Of a DNA stretch of 64,000 bases, positions 47,957-56,340 are shown in pieces. The stretch comes from Capillimicrobium parvum (GTDB lineage: Bacteria > Actinomycetota > Thermoleophilia > Solirubrobacterales > Solirubrobacteraceae). The DNA is taken from NCBI RefSeq assembly GCF_021172045.1, contig NZ_CP087164.1:1240001-1304000 (forward strand), written 5' to 3'. Position numbers and translations under genes: made by a program. The notes below the pieces were generated by a model. It was not told the DNA's origin. It searched no databases and saw only the letters and a program-made list of their open reading frames with translations. Each line of letters starts with the position of its first letter. Within the stretch, counting starts at the first letter, position 1.

Positions 47957-49515
47957 GGGCGCATGCCGCGCGCCTTCGGCCCGTCGCCGCGCTCGTGCTC
48001 GAGCAGCTCGTAGGCGCGGGCCGCCCAGTCGCACAGCAGCGGTCGGGTGTCGCGCGGGTCGATGATCTCCTCGACGGCAAAGCGCTCGGCGGTGCGGAAC
48101 GGCGAGCGCACGGCGTTCAGCCGGCCCTCGATCTCGGCGCGCAGCGCGGCCGGGTCGACGGCCGCTTCGAGCTCGCGCCGGTACGCGGCCTCCAGGCCGC
48201 CGGCGATGGGCAGCGACCCCCAGTCGCCGGACGGCCACGCGTAGCGCAGGTTCAGCCGGGAGTGGTCGCCGTGACCCGCGCCCGCGACGCCGTAGACCTT
48301 GCGCACGAGCACCGACACCCACGGGACCGTGGCCTGGAACGAGGCGACGAGCGCGCGCGTCCCGCGGCGGATCGTCCCCGCGCGCTCCGACGCCGTGCCG
48401 ATGAGGAACCCGGGCTGGTCGACCAGGTTGACGACCGGCAGGCGGAACGTGTCGCACAGGTCGACGAACCGGGTGAGCTTGTCCGACGCGTCGGCGGTCA
48501 GGCCGCCCGCGTAGTGGTTGGGGTCGCTCGCCAGCACGCCCACCGGTCGCCCGTCGAGCCGCGCCAGCATCGTGATCAGCGAGCGGCCGTATCGGGGGCC
48601 GGTCTCGAACGTCGAGCCGACGTCGAGCACCGCCTCGAGGACCCGGCGCATCTGGTACGGCCGGCGTGCGTCGCGCGGGACGATGCTCAGCAGCTCCTCC
48701 TCGCGGCGGTCCGCGGGATCGGCCGCGACGGCCGTCGGCGGCGGCTCCCAGACGTTGTCGGGCAGGTAGCTCAGGAACCGCCGCAGCTGGGCGAGCGCGT
48801 CGTCCTCGTCGGCCGCCTCGTTGTCGACCGCGCCGGCCTGCGTCTGCGTGCGGGCGCCGCCGAGCTCCTGCTTGTCGGGTGTCTCGCCCATCGCCGCCGC
48901 CACGACCGGCGGGCCGGCGACGAACAGCTGCGCGGTGTCGCGCACGATGACGCTGAAGTGGCTGGCGACGACGCGCGCCGCGCCGAGGCCGGCGCACGGG
49001 CCCAGGGCGGCGGACACCACCGGCACGCGGCTGAGGTTCGCCCCCATCAGCTCGAAGCCGGGCACCCACGGCACGTACGTGAAGCCCATCGTCTCCAGCG
49101 ACTTCACGCTGCCGCCGCCGCCCGTTCCGTCGACGAGCCGGACGAGCGGCTGGCGCAGGTCGTGCGCGGCGCGCTCGGCCCAGACCATCTTCTGATGGAT
49201 CGCGGCGTCGGCGGCACCGCCGCGCACCGTGAAGTCGTCGCCCTGCACCACCACCCGGCGGCCGGCGATCCGACCCCGGCCGATCACCATGTTCGCCGGC
49301 ACGAAGTCCTCAAGCTCGCCGTCGTCGCCGTAGCGGCCGGCGCCCGCCAGCTCGCCGGTCTCGTGGAACGTTCCGTCGTCGAGCAGGCGCGCGATGCGCT
49401 CGCGCACGGTCAGGCGGCCGGAGGCGTGCTGGCGCGCGACGCGCTCCTCGCCGCCCATGCGGTGCGCGAGCTCGCGGCGGCGGCGCAGTTCGCCGAGCTC
49501 AGGCTCCCAGGTCAT
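47953..49515 (-). CDS. Acyl-CoA carboxylase, carboxyltransferase (beta) subunit
   Basis: A 520-aa carboxyltransferase of the propionyl-/acetyl-CoA carboxylase beta type. The acyl-CoA and biotin-site glycine pairs lie in VDGTGGGGSVKSLETMG and LGPCAGLGAARVVASHFS (N domain) and in LVDQPGFLIGTASERAGTIRRG and VYGVAGAGHGDHSRLNLRYAWPSGDWGSLP (C domain). It needs a biotin-carboxylase alpha subunit not present in the window. The ATG overlaps the upstream acetyltransferase stop as ATGA. The exact acyl-CoA specificity cannot be read. Confidence 0.92.
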   Translation of the reverse strand: MTWEPELGELRRRRELAHRMGGEERVARQHASGRLTVRERIARLLDDGTFHETGELAGAGRYGDDGELEDFVPANMVIGRGRIAGRRVVVQGDDFTVRGGAADAAIHQKMVWAERAAHDLRQPLVRLVDGTGGGGSVKSLETMGFTYVPWVPGFELMGANLSRVPVVSAALGPCAGLGAARVVASHFSVIVRDTAQLFVAGPPVVAAAMGETPDKQELGGARTQTQAGAVDNEAADEDDALAQLRRFLSYLPDNVWEPPPTAVAADPADRREEELLSIVPRDARRPYQMRRVLEAVLDVGSTFETGPRYGRSLITMLARLDGRPVGVLASDPNHYAGGLTADASDKLTRFVDLCDTFRLPVVNLVDQPGFLIGTASERAGTIRRGTRALVASFQATVPWVSVLVRKVYGVAGAGHGDHSRLNLRYAWPSGDWGSLPIAGGLEAAYRRELEAAVDPAALRAEIEGRLNAVRSPFRTAERFAVEEIIDPRDTRPLLCDWAARAYELLEHERGDGPKARGMRP

Positions 49516-50345
49516 CCCCAGAACAGGTTGAAGAGGCCGAACACGCGGGCGGGATCGTAGGCGGGCGGCGGTCCCAGGCGCATGCGGGTCGCGGCGTTGA
49601 TCGGTTGGAAGCCCCAGGCGCGCAGCGCGCGCACCGCGCCCGCGTTCGCATCCGGCAGGCTCACCGTCAGCGGCGCGCCCGGCACGCGCCGCAGGACCGA
49701 CAGCAGCGCGACCCCCGCCTCGCGGTCGGTGGCGACGACGCTCGGCCCCAGCCCCCACGGCGAGCGCAGGGCGCTGCCGCAGACGCTGCCCGCGCGCTCG
49801 ACGACGAGCCCCGTCAGCGTGCCGTTCATCGCGGCGAACACGGGCCCGCGGTCCTCGCCGGTGGCGGCGGCGTCGAGCGCGCGGACCGTCGGCAGGTCGC
49901 CGTGCTCGATCGCGCGGACGCCGTCGCCGCGGGCGCGGGTGCGGGGCGGAGACAGGTCGCGCCAGGCCTGCGCGACGCCATCGGGGGCGAAGCCGACGCG
50001 CTCGTAGACCGGGCGCCCGGCAGCGGTCGCATAGAGCAGGACGGTCTGCGCGCCGCGCGCGCGCAGGTGCGTCACACAGCCCTCGGTGAGCGCGGTTCCG
50101 GCGCCGCGGCGGCGGGCGTGGGCGGCGACGCCGAGCGCGCCGATCCATCCGGTCGCGCCGAACGACGCGACGGCCGCGCCGCCGACGATCTCGTCACCCG
50201 ACCTCGCGACGAGCACCTCGCCGCACGCATCGCGCAGCGGGAACTCGAGCAGCCGCGCCACGTTCGCGCCCAGGCCGGCGGCGCGCAGGACGGTCACCGT
50301 GGGGTCGATCTCACCGGCGCGGACGGGGTGGACCTCGAAGCTCAT
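49512..50345 (-). CDS. GNAT family acetyltransferase (two-domain)
   Basis: A 277-aa protein. The N-terminal GNAT domain has the acetyl-CoA loop AHARRRGAGTALTEGCVTHLRARG and LYATAAGRPVYERVGF. The C-terminal domain (residues about 150-277) is of the Acetyltransf_18 kind. It sits upstream of the carboxylase gene with an ATGA overlap. Substrate unknown. Confidence 0.87.
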   Translation of the reverse strand: MSFEVHPVRAGEIDPTVTVLRAAGLGANVARLLEFPLRDACGEVLVARSGDEIVGGAAVASFGATGWIGALGVAAHARRRGAGTALTEGCVTHLRARGAQTVLLYATAAGRPVYERVGFAPDGVAQAWRDLSPPRTRARGDGVRAIEHGDLPTVRALDAAATGEDRGPVFAAMNGTLTGLVVERAGSVCGSALRSPWGLGPSVVATDREAGVALLSVLRRVPGAPLTVSLPDANAGAVRALRAWGFQPINAATRMRLGPPPAYDPARVFGLFNLFWG

Positions 50346-50424
50346 TCGGCCCGCGAGGTTACCCCGCCCGTCGCGGCGCGCTCGCGCTCTTGCCGCCCGG
50401 GCGGCCGCGGGGGATCATCGGGCG

Positions 50425-50973
50425 ATGCGGCTCGCCCTGGCGTGTGCGATCTGCGCCTCGCTGGCGATGGGGGCGTGCGGGGGCGGCGGTGGCTCCGGGA
50501 CCTCCGCGACCTCGTCGGCGCGCACCCCCACGACGCCGGCGACCCCTGCGCCGCTGACGACCCCCGCGCCGCCGCCGGGATCCCCGAAGGCCCGGCCCGC
50601 GCCCGCCGCGGACACGCGCGTGATCCGCGCGTGGGTCGACACCCTGCGCCGCGGCGACATCGCCGGCGCCGCGCGGCTGTTCGCGCTGCCCGCACTCGTC
50701 CAGTACGCGCCCGGCGACCGGCCGCTGCGGCTCACGCTGCGGCGCCACGCGCGAACGTTCAACCGGCTGCTGCCCTGTGGGGCGGAGTTGCTGCGCACGG
50801 AGCGCCGCGGCCGCTACACGGTCGGGATCTTCCGGCTGGTCGAGCGCCGCGGGGCGAACTGTGACGGCCCGGGCGCGGTCGTCGAGACGGCGTTCGTCAT
50901 CCGCGGCGGGCTGATCGCCGAATGGCGGCGGTTGCCCGACCCCGATCAGGCCGGCGAGGCGCCCGTCGTCTGA
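50425..50973 (+). CDS. Predicted lipoprotein of unknown function
   Basis: A 182-aa protein with a lipoprotein-like signal (ALACAICASLAMGACGGGG, lipidated Cys near 18) and a Pro/Thr/Ser-rich linker to about residue 60. A small alpha/beta domain (VIRAWVDTLRRGDIAGAARLFALPALVQY, VETAFVIRGGLIAEWRRLP) resembles SnoaL/NTF2-like secreted domains. Two Cys (LLPCG, ANCDG) may form a disulfide. The function is unknown. Confidence 0.8.
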   Translation: MRLALACAICASLAMGACGGGGGSGTSATSSARTPTTPATPAPLTTPAPPPGSPKARPAPAADTRVIRAWVDTLRRGDIAGAARLFALPALVQYAPGDRPLRLTLRRHARTFNRLLPCGAELLRTERRGRYTVGIFRLVERRGANCDGPGAVVETAFVIRGGLIAEWRRLPDPDQAGEAPVV

Positions 50974-50978
50974 GCTTC

Positions 50979-50996
50979 GCGCTCCGCGCGGAGCGC
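50979..50996. terminator. Bidirectional hairpin terminator
   Basis: GCGCTCC-GCGC-GGAGCGC, a perfect 7-bp stem between the convergent lipoprotein and DUF6458-like genes. Confidence 0.6.
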
Positions 50997-50997
50997 C

Positions 50998-51210
50998 CTA
51001 GGCGTAGGGATCGACGCGCGGGTCGCGCACCGTCGTCCGCCGGTCGCGGGCCGTCGCGATGAGGAACAGCGAGATGAGCAGTCCGATCACGCCGACGATC
51101 ATGAGGATCACGCCGACCGTCGCCAGTTCGATGCCCGAGACCGACGCGGTGACCGCGAACTTCAGGATCGCGCCGACCGCGATGAGAAAGATGGAGGTTC
51201 CAATGCCCAT
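50998..51210 (-). CDS. DUF6458-like small membrane protein
   Basis: A 70-aa protein with two transmembrane helices: GTSIFLIAVGAILKFAVTA and ATVGVILMIVGVIGLLISLFLIA, then a short charged tail ARDRRTTVRDPRVDPYA. It resembles small membrane proteins common in actinobacteria (DUF6458). It diverges from the acyl-CoA dehydrogenase gene. The role is unknown. Confidence 0.82.
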   Translation of the reverse strand: MGIGTSIFLIAVGAILKFAVTASVSGIELATVGVILMIVGVIGLLISLFLIATARDRRTTVRDPRVDPYA

Positions 51211-51241
51211 GGATGACCTCTACCCGACTAGCATCAGGTCG

Positions 51242-52387
51242 ATGCAGACGGCGACGGACGTGTACGCGATTCCTCGGGAGTTGTTGGATTTTCGTGACTC
51301 GATCCGGCAGATCGTGGTGGAGCGGATTGCGCCGCGGGCGGCGGAGATCGATGCGTCGGGGGAGTATCCGTGGGATGTGCGGCGGTTGTTGGCCGAGCAG
51401 GATGTGTTGGGGTTGCCGTTTGCCGAGGAGTACGGGGGCACGGGGACGGGGACGTTGATGTTGCAGATGGCGGTCGAGGAGATCGCCAAGGCGTGTGCGT
51501 CGAGCGCGCTGATCCTGATGATCCAGGAGCTGGGGACGCTGCCGATCGCGCTCTATGGCTCCGATGAGCTCAAGGCGCGCGTGCTGCCGAAGTGCGCGTC
51601 GGGGGAGTGGTCGCCGGCGTTTGCGCTGTCGGAGCCCGAGGCGGGGTCCGATCCGGGGGCGATGCGCACGACCGCGGTGCGCGATGGCGACGAGTGGGTC
51701 ATCAACGGCGCCAAGAACTGGATCACCAACTCGGGCATCGCCGACTTCTACGTCGTGTTCGCGGTCACCGATCGTGAGCGCCGGCGGATCACGGCGTTCG
51801 TGGTTGAGCAGGATCGGCCCGGGCTGTCGATCGGCAAGCTCGAGCACAAGCTGGGGATCAAGGGCTCGCCGACCGGCTCACCGGTGTTCGACGATGTGCG
51901 GGTGCCGCACGAGAACGTGATCGGCGAGGTCGGCCGGGGGTTGGGCGTGGCGTTGGGGACGTTGCAGCGCACGCGGTTGGGGGCGGCGGCGCAGGCGGTC
52001 GGGATCGCGCAGGGCGCGACCGACTACGCCAACGCGTACGCGGCCGAGCGGATCGCGTTCGGGGCGCCGATCAACGAGCTGCAGGCGATCCAGTTCAAGC
52101 TGGCCGACATGGAGACCGGGACCGCCGCCGCGCGCGAGCTGCTCTACAAGGCGTGCACGCTGGCCGACCGCGCAGACCCGCAGGCCGCGAAGTACAGCTC
52201 GATGGCCAAGCTGTTCGCGTCCGACAACGCGATGAAGGTCACCGTCGAGGCCGTCCAGGTCCTCGGCGGCTACGGCTACGTGACCGAGTACCCGGTCGAG
52301 CGCATGATGCGCGACGCCAAGATCACCCAGATCTACGAAGGAACCAACGAGATCCAGCGGGTCGTCATCGCCCGCGCCATGCGCTGA
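51242..52387 (+). CDS. Acyl-CoA dehydrogenase (butyryl/short-chain type)
   Basis: A 381-aa acyl-CoA dehydrogenase. The catalytic Glu366 is in IYEGTNEIQR, the standard position, with FALSEPEAGSDPGAM and KNWITNSGIADF in the flavin domain. ATG 51242 was chosen; ATG 51209 would add 11 residues. The first two thirds of the gene use many TTG, GTG and GGG codons and CG-poor thirds, unlike its neighbours; from about 52000 the codons return to the C-ending pattern of the window. This suggests a mosaic or an acquired sequence. It is far from the catabolic island and probably serves general fatty-acid oxidation. Confidence 0.92.
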   Translation: MQTATDVYAIPRELLDFRDSIRQIVVERIAPRAAEIDASGEYPWDVRRLLAEQDVLGLPFAEEYGGTGTGTLMLQMAVEEIAKACASSALILMIQELGTLPIALYGSDELKARVLPKCASGEWSPAFALSEPEAGSDPGAMRTTAVRDGDEWVINGAKNWITNSGIADFYVVFAVTDRERRRITAFVVEQDRPGLSIGKLEHKLGIKGSPTGSPVFDDVRVPHENVIGEVGRGLGVALGTLQRTRLGAAAQAVGIAQGATDYANAYAAERIAFGAPINELQAIQFKLADMETGTAAARELLYKACTLADRADPQAAKYSSMAKLFASDNAMKVTVEAVQVLGGYGYVTEYPVERMMRDAKITQIYEGTNEIQRVVIARAMR

Positions 52388-52398
52388 ACCCGGAGACC

Positions 52399-53022
52399 AT
52401 GCCCAACGGCCGCCGCATCGCCTTCGCCGCTCTCGTCGCCGCCAGCGTCGGACTCGCCGTGGTGGCGCTGGCCCAGGGGATGAGCCCGTCGCTGCCGATC
52501 CGCCTGCTCGAGGCGGCCGGCATCGCGGTCGTGGCGATCGCCGTGCTCGGGGGCGTCGTGACGTTCGTCATGGGGCGCCTGGCCGACTGGCAGAACCCGC
52601 AGTCGGAGGCCGAGTTCGAGCAGGTCGTCCGCCGCTCCGAGCGGCTCGCCCGCGAGGGCCTGGCCGTCGAGCCCGACGAGGTCGACTTCCTCGCCCTCGA
52701 CCCGCTCGACGACGCGGACTTCGAGGAGCTCGTGCGCGACGCCCTCGACGACCTGCCCGACCTGCTGCGCAACGCGCTCGAGCACGTCGCGGTGGTCATC
52801 TCCGACGGCGGCCGGCGCGCCGGCGCCTACGGGCTCTACCACGGCGACGGCGCGCACCGCGACGACTTCCCCGACCGGATCGTCATCTACCGCGACACGC
52901 TGCGCCGCGACTTCGGGCACGACCCCGAGATGCTGCGCGACCAAGTGGTGCGCACCGTGCGCCATGAGCTCGCGCACCACGTCGGCTTCGACGAGATGGG
53001 CGTCCAGGGGCTCGGCCTCTGA
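52399..53022 (+). CDS. Membrane-anchored zincin (PF06262-like metallopeptidase)
   Basis: A 207-aa protein. Two N-terminal transmembrane helices (IAFAALVAASVGLAVVAL and AAGIAVVAIAVLGGVVTFVM) precede a small peptidase domain with an HExxH zinc motif, HELAHH (His189, Glu190, His193), followed by GFDE. The 90-residue PF06262 proteins are usually soluble, so the membrane anchor is a less usual arrangement. ATG 52399 starts 11 bases after the dehydrogenase stop. Confidence 0.88.
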   Translation: MPNGRRIAFAALVAASVGLAVVALAQGMSPSLPIRLLEAAGIAVVAIAVLGGVVTFVMGRLADWQNPQSEAEFEQVVRRSERLAREGLAVEPDEVDFLALDPLDDADFEELVRDALDDLPDLLRNALEHVAVVISDGGRRAGAYGLYHGDGAHRDDFPDRIVIYRDTLRRDFGHDPEMLRDQVVRTVRHELAHHVGFDEMGVQGLGL

Positions 53023-53064
53023 CCCGGCCGAGGAGCGCGTCCGTCCCGGCGGCTTCCTGGAGCC

Positions 53065-54177
53065 TCAGCGCCTGCTCCGCCGGCGCACGCCGAGCACCGT
53101 CGCTTGGGCGCGCGCCGGCAGCCGGCGCATGACGGCGCGCGCGACGCGCCGTGCGAACCCCACGCTCGGCTGCGCGATCGCCGTGTCGTAGGGCACGAGC
53201 TTGACCTTGCGCGGGTTGAACGGCAGCTCGGGCAGGCCGGGCTCGGGGCGCGTGCGCAGGCCGAGGTCCGGGAAGCGGTCGATCCGCCTGCGCACGTCCA
53301 TCCCGCTCATGAGCAGCGCGCCTTTGCGCAGCGGACGCGCGGGCAGCGGCTGGTCGACGTCGTAGCCGTAGAAGGTCGCGATGCGCGACAGCTGCGTGCG
53401 GACGATCTCGCGCGTCGGCTCGTCGATGGTCTTCGTCCAGCGCGTGATGCGCGAGACGTCCACCGGCTCGTCCACCCGCGTGCGGCCCTCGACCTGGACC
53501 TGGGTCGCGCGGCTTGCCTGAACCGCGTGGTGCTCGAGCACGCTGTCGGACCACGGCTCGCCGAGCCACTGCAGCAGCTCGCGCATCACCGGCTCGGGCT
53601 GCCGAACGAGGTCCTCGTAGCGCAGGAAGACGAAACGCCGCGGCCGGCGCGCCGCCTGGCGGGCCAGCTCGTGGTTGTTGCGCAGGTACTGGTTCGCGGT
53701 CCAGTTCGCGCTGCCCCACTTCGGGTTCTGGGCGAAGCGCCGGACGTTGGACGCCACGCTCGCGCCCGGGTGGCGCACGATCGCCACGAAGACGGCATCC
53801 GGGAACAGCCGCGCGATGTGGTCGACGTGCCACGTGTGCAGCGGCGTCTTCTCGCCCCAGCGCGCCTTGCCGTGCTCCGTGGCGTAGCGGGTGAAGATCG
53901 TGTCGTAGAAGTCGCGGCAGAGCGCGTCGAACTCGTCGCGGCTCCAGCCCATTCGCGTGGCCCAGTTGGCGCCGCTGAACTTCAGCGGGATGTAGCGCTG
54001 GGCGTTGTAGGCGCGCATGAACCCGGTCTCGTGCGGGATCGCGATGCGCTCGTGGCTGTCGAGCATGAGTCGCAGCAGCGTGGTGCCCGAGCCCATCGCG
54101 CCGAGGATGAAGATCGGCCCGTGGAACGGGGCGGGCGCGGGCCCGCCGGCGGATGGCGAAGCGTCGGCGCCCTGCAC
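53065..54177 (-). CDS. Sulfotransferase family protein
   Basis: A 370-aa PAPS-dependent sulfotransferase. The 5'-phosphosulfate loop is ILGAMGSGTTLLRLMLDSH (about 23-43) and the 3'-phosphate motif IVRHPGASVASNVRRF. Conserved WGEKTPLHTWHVDHIARLFPDA follows the first helix pair, and RYEDLVRQPEPVMRELLQWLG matches the family. It would sulfate a carbohydrate or small molecule. There is no signal peptide. It stands alone. Confidence 0.9.
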   Translation of the reverse strand: MQGADASPSAGGPAPAPFHGPIFILGAMGSGTTLLRLMLDSHERIAIPHETGFMRAYNAQRYIPLKFSGANWATRMGWSRDEFDALCRDFYDTIFTRYATEHGKARWGEKTPLHTWHVDHIARLFPDAVFVAIVRHPGASVASNVRRFAQNPKWGSANWTANQYLRNNHELARQAARRPRRFVFLRYEDLVRQPEPVMRELLQWLGEPWSDSVLEHHAVQASRATQVQVEGRTRVDEPVDVSRITRWTKTIDEPTREIVRTQLSRIATFYGYDVDQPLPARPLRKGALLMSGMDVRRRIDRFPDLGLRTRPEPGLPELPFNPRKVKLVPYDTAIAQPSVGFARRVARAVMRRLPARAQATVLGVRRRSRR

Positions 54178-54236
54178 GAGGAGGCAGAAGCAATATCACC
54201 TCGCTCACGGCGCTTGAACTCCGGTTTGCCCACCGA

Positions 54237-54695
54237 TCAAGTCGACAAAGGGCGCAGCTCCTCGGTCTCCGACAGCACGAACCGGCGCAGCGTGCCGTCG
54301 GGCTCGACGAGGTATGCGCCCTGACGGCGCAGCGGCGGCGAGTAGACGTGGATCGTCACGGCCGGCGGCCCGCCGGCGTGCCGGACGCGGTGGATGTCGT
54401 CGGGGCCGAAGCCGAAGGTGTCGCCCGGGCCGGCGACCCGCTCGGACGGCGTGCCGTTGAGGCGCAGCCGCTCCTCGACGACGTGTCCCTGGACGACGGC
54501 CACGGCACCCGACGGGACGTCGTGGTCGTGGAAGCCGGTGTCGTGGTCGTCCATCCAGCAGATGACCCAGGCGGTGACCTCGTCGTCGTCGCGCAGCAGC
54601 TCGAACGTCCGCTGCTCGGGGTCGTGGTGGACGTGGGCGCGCCAGACGCCGGGCTCGGCGGCGAGCTCGCGGGCGAGGGCGAGGGGATCGATCAT
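54237..54695 (-). CDS. Cysteine dioxygenase family protein
   Basis: A 152-aa cupin thiol dioxygenase. Iron ligands are predicted as His56 and His58 (GFHDHDVPSGAV) and His116 (VTIHVYSPPLRRQ). The SPPL motif and Arg in RRQGAY are typical of cysteine dioxygenase, which oxidises cysteine to cysteine sulfinate. ATG 54695 overlaps the amidohydrolase stop as ATGA, so both are in one operon. Confidence 0.88.
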   Translation of the reverse strand: MIDPLALARELAAEPGVWRAHVHHDPEQRTFELLRDDDEVTAWVICWMDDHDTGFHDHDVPSGAVAVVQGHVVEERLRLNGTPSERVAGPGDTFGFGPDDIHRVRHAGGPPAVTIHVYSPPLRRQGAYLVEPDGTLRRFVLSETEELRPLST

Positions 54696-55609
54696 GCGTG
54701 GGAGGGGACGGGCGCGAGCAGTCGCGCGGGGTTGGCTCCGGTCAGGGCCTGCCAGGCCTCGGGGCCGAGCGGTCCCGGCGCGGGCGCCGGGTCGAGGACC
54801 GGGCGATCCGAGCCGTGGACGAGCTGGCCGAGGCCGACGACCTGCGTCATGGCCGACATGGCCGTGAGGCCGTACGACGACGTCTCGTAGAAGACGAGCG
54901 GGTCGGCGGTCGCGGACGCCGGGCCGCCGCGGGCGGCGATCCGCTCGACATGCAGGGGCGCGAGACCGGCCAGCGCGCCGAACACGACGCGCAGCCGCGG
55001 GTGGGCGGACCGTCCGGCGTGGCCGAAGCTCAGCCAGGCGGCCTGCTGGACGGCGACGTAGTCGGCCAGCGCCGGCCACCACGCCGGCGCGCGGGGTGGG
55101 GCGGTCGCGGGGCCGGGGTGCACGAAGAGGGGCGCGCCGGCGTCCTCGAGCGCCGCCAGCAGCGGCCCGAGCCGTTCGACCGCCGCCGGCGTGGCGAGCG
55201 CCGCCGCCGGGACGCACAACCCCGCGCAGCCGTCGAGCCGGGAGGAGGCCTGCGCGGCCGCGTCCTCGGGGTCGGTCAGCGCCACCGCCGCCCAGGTGCC
55301 GAGCTCGTCCGGCAGCTCGGCCCCCATCGCCGCGTGGGCGTCGAGGAGCCGCTCGGCCTCGGCCGGCGGAAGCCATTCGACGCCGAGCGCGGACGAGAGG
55401 GCCACGAGCGCCTGGTCGAGCCCGTCGAGGTGGACGAGCGCCGCGCGTGCCACGGGCTGCTCGGGTTCGATCCGGCTGGGCGGCTCGCCGTCGAGCTCCA
55501 GCCGCCACGCACCGCCCTCGCGACGCAGGCGCGGCGGGGTGGCGCGAGCGGAGAGCACGCCGAGCAGGGGGTCGGTCCACAGGTGCTGATGTACGTCCAC
55601 GCGCCGCAT
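54692..55609 (-). CDS. Amidohydrolase family protein
   Basis: A 305-aa TIM-barrel metal-dependent hydrolase of the amidohydrolase_2 kind. It has the N-terminal VDVHQHLW (two His), PLFVHPGP (third His) and SDRPVLDPAPA near the end with the catalytic Asp. Members hydrolyse or decarboxylate carboxylic acids. It is co-transcribed with the cysteine dioxygenase. An inverted repeat lies just upstream. Confidence 0.88.
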   Translation of the reverse strand: MRRVDVHQHLWTDPLLGVLSARATPPRLRREGGAWRLELDGEPPSRIEPEQPVARAALVHLDGLDQALVALSSALGVEWLPPAEAERLLDAHAAMGAELPDELGTWAAVALTDPEDAAAQASSRLDGCAGLCVPAAALATPAAVERLGPLLAALEDAGAPLFVHPGPATAPPRAPAWWPALADYVAVQQAAWLSFGHAGRSAHPRLRVVFGALAGLAPLHVERIAARGGPASATADPLVFYETSSYGLTAMSAMTQVVGLGQLVHGSDRPVLDPAPAPGPLGPEAWQALTGANPARLLAPVPSHA

Positions 55610-55618
55610 GGCCGTAAA

Positions 55619-55635
55619 CTACACAAACTCTGTAG
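55619..55635. promoter_or_regulatory. Inverted repeat upstream of amidohydrolase operon
   Basis: CTACA-CAAACTC-TGTAG, 9 bases before the amidohydrolase ATG. It may be an operator; no cognate regulator is visible nearby. Confidence 0.45.
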
Positions 55636-55696
55636 CATTTAGGCAGATTACCGTCCGGCAGGGTCCGGACGCCGGCGCGGCGGGCCCCCGCGGCGC

Positions 55697-56164
55697 TCAG
55701 TCCTCGCCCTCGTAGTAGCCGACCGCGTCGGACTTGCGCACCATCACGTCGTCGTCGCGGTTGCCGGTCCAGACTCCCACCTTGCCGCTGTCGGGATACA
55801 CCGTCGCGGTGGGGTGCGTGATCTCGGACCAGAGCAGGACGCGCACGCTCTCCTCGGAGTCGTTGCGGATCTGGTGGGCGCCCTCCGGCCCGCGCGGGAA
55901 GCACACGACGTCCAGCGGCTCGAGCTCGTCGGCGCCGTCCGGGTGGCGGACGGTGGGCCGCCCGCTGAGCACGAGCAGCCACTCCTCCTCGCCGTACTCG
56001 TAGTGGTACGGGCAGAGCGCCTGGCCGGGAGGCAGCTCGTAGAGGCTCGCGCCCAGCCGCGCCGCGCCCAGCAGCGGTCCCATCCGGAACATCCCGGCGC
56101 GGTAGCCGTCGGGGTCCTGGTCGTCGTAGGCGAACTCGGGGGCGGAGAGGTTCACGCGGCGCAT
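55697..56164 (-). CDS. Cupin-domain protein
   Basis: A 155-aa cupin: LYELPPGQALCPYHYEYGEEEWLLVLSGRPTVRHPDGADELEPLDVVCFPRGPEGAHQIRNDSEESVRVLLWSEI, with His in PYHYEYGEE and His in GAHQI as possible metal ligands. The C-terminal tail SDAVGYYEGED is typical of a family of actinobacterial cupins. ATG 56164 starts 8 bases after no clear SD. It precedes the amidohydrolase operon on the same strand with a 87-base gap holding the inverted repeat. Confidence 0.82.
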   Translation of the reverse strand: MRRVNLSAPEFAYDDQDPDGYRAGMFRMGPLLGAARLGASLYELPPGQALCPYHYEYGEEEWLLVLSGRPTVRHPDGADELEPLDVVCFPRGPEGAHQIRNDSEESVRVLLWSEITHPTATVYPDSGKVGVWTGNRDDDVMVRKSDAVGYYEGED

Positions 56165-56226
56165 GGCGGCAGCGTACGCGTGGGTGCGAGGGCGCGGATC
56201 GCCGCCATCACCGTGCAGTGGAAGAG

Positions 56227-56329
56227 GGCCGGCGGCGGCCGCACCGGGCGAACGGACGTGAGACAGCGGGGCTGACTGGAGGAGGGCCCAACTGGGTGTT
56301 CCGTTCGCCCGGTGCCGCCGCCGCCGGCC
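56227..56329. repeat. 30-bp inverted repeat (1 mismatch) in intergenic region
   Basis: Arms at 56227-56256 and 56300-56329 match in reverse complement except one base, with a 43-base loop. It lies between two minus-strand genes (56341 end and 56164 start). The long stem could terminate transcription or be a small mobile-element relic. Confidence 0.85.
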
Positions 56330-56340
56330 GGGCCGCGCGA

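Noticed and set aside
56227-56329. Insertion-sequence ends
   Set aside because: No transposase gene or target-site duplication; the 43-base interior is too short to code, so only a relic or terminator remains possible.
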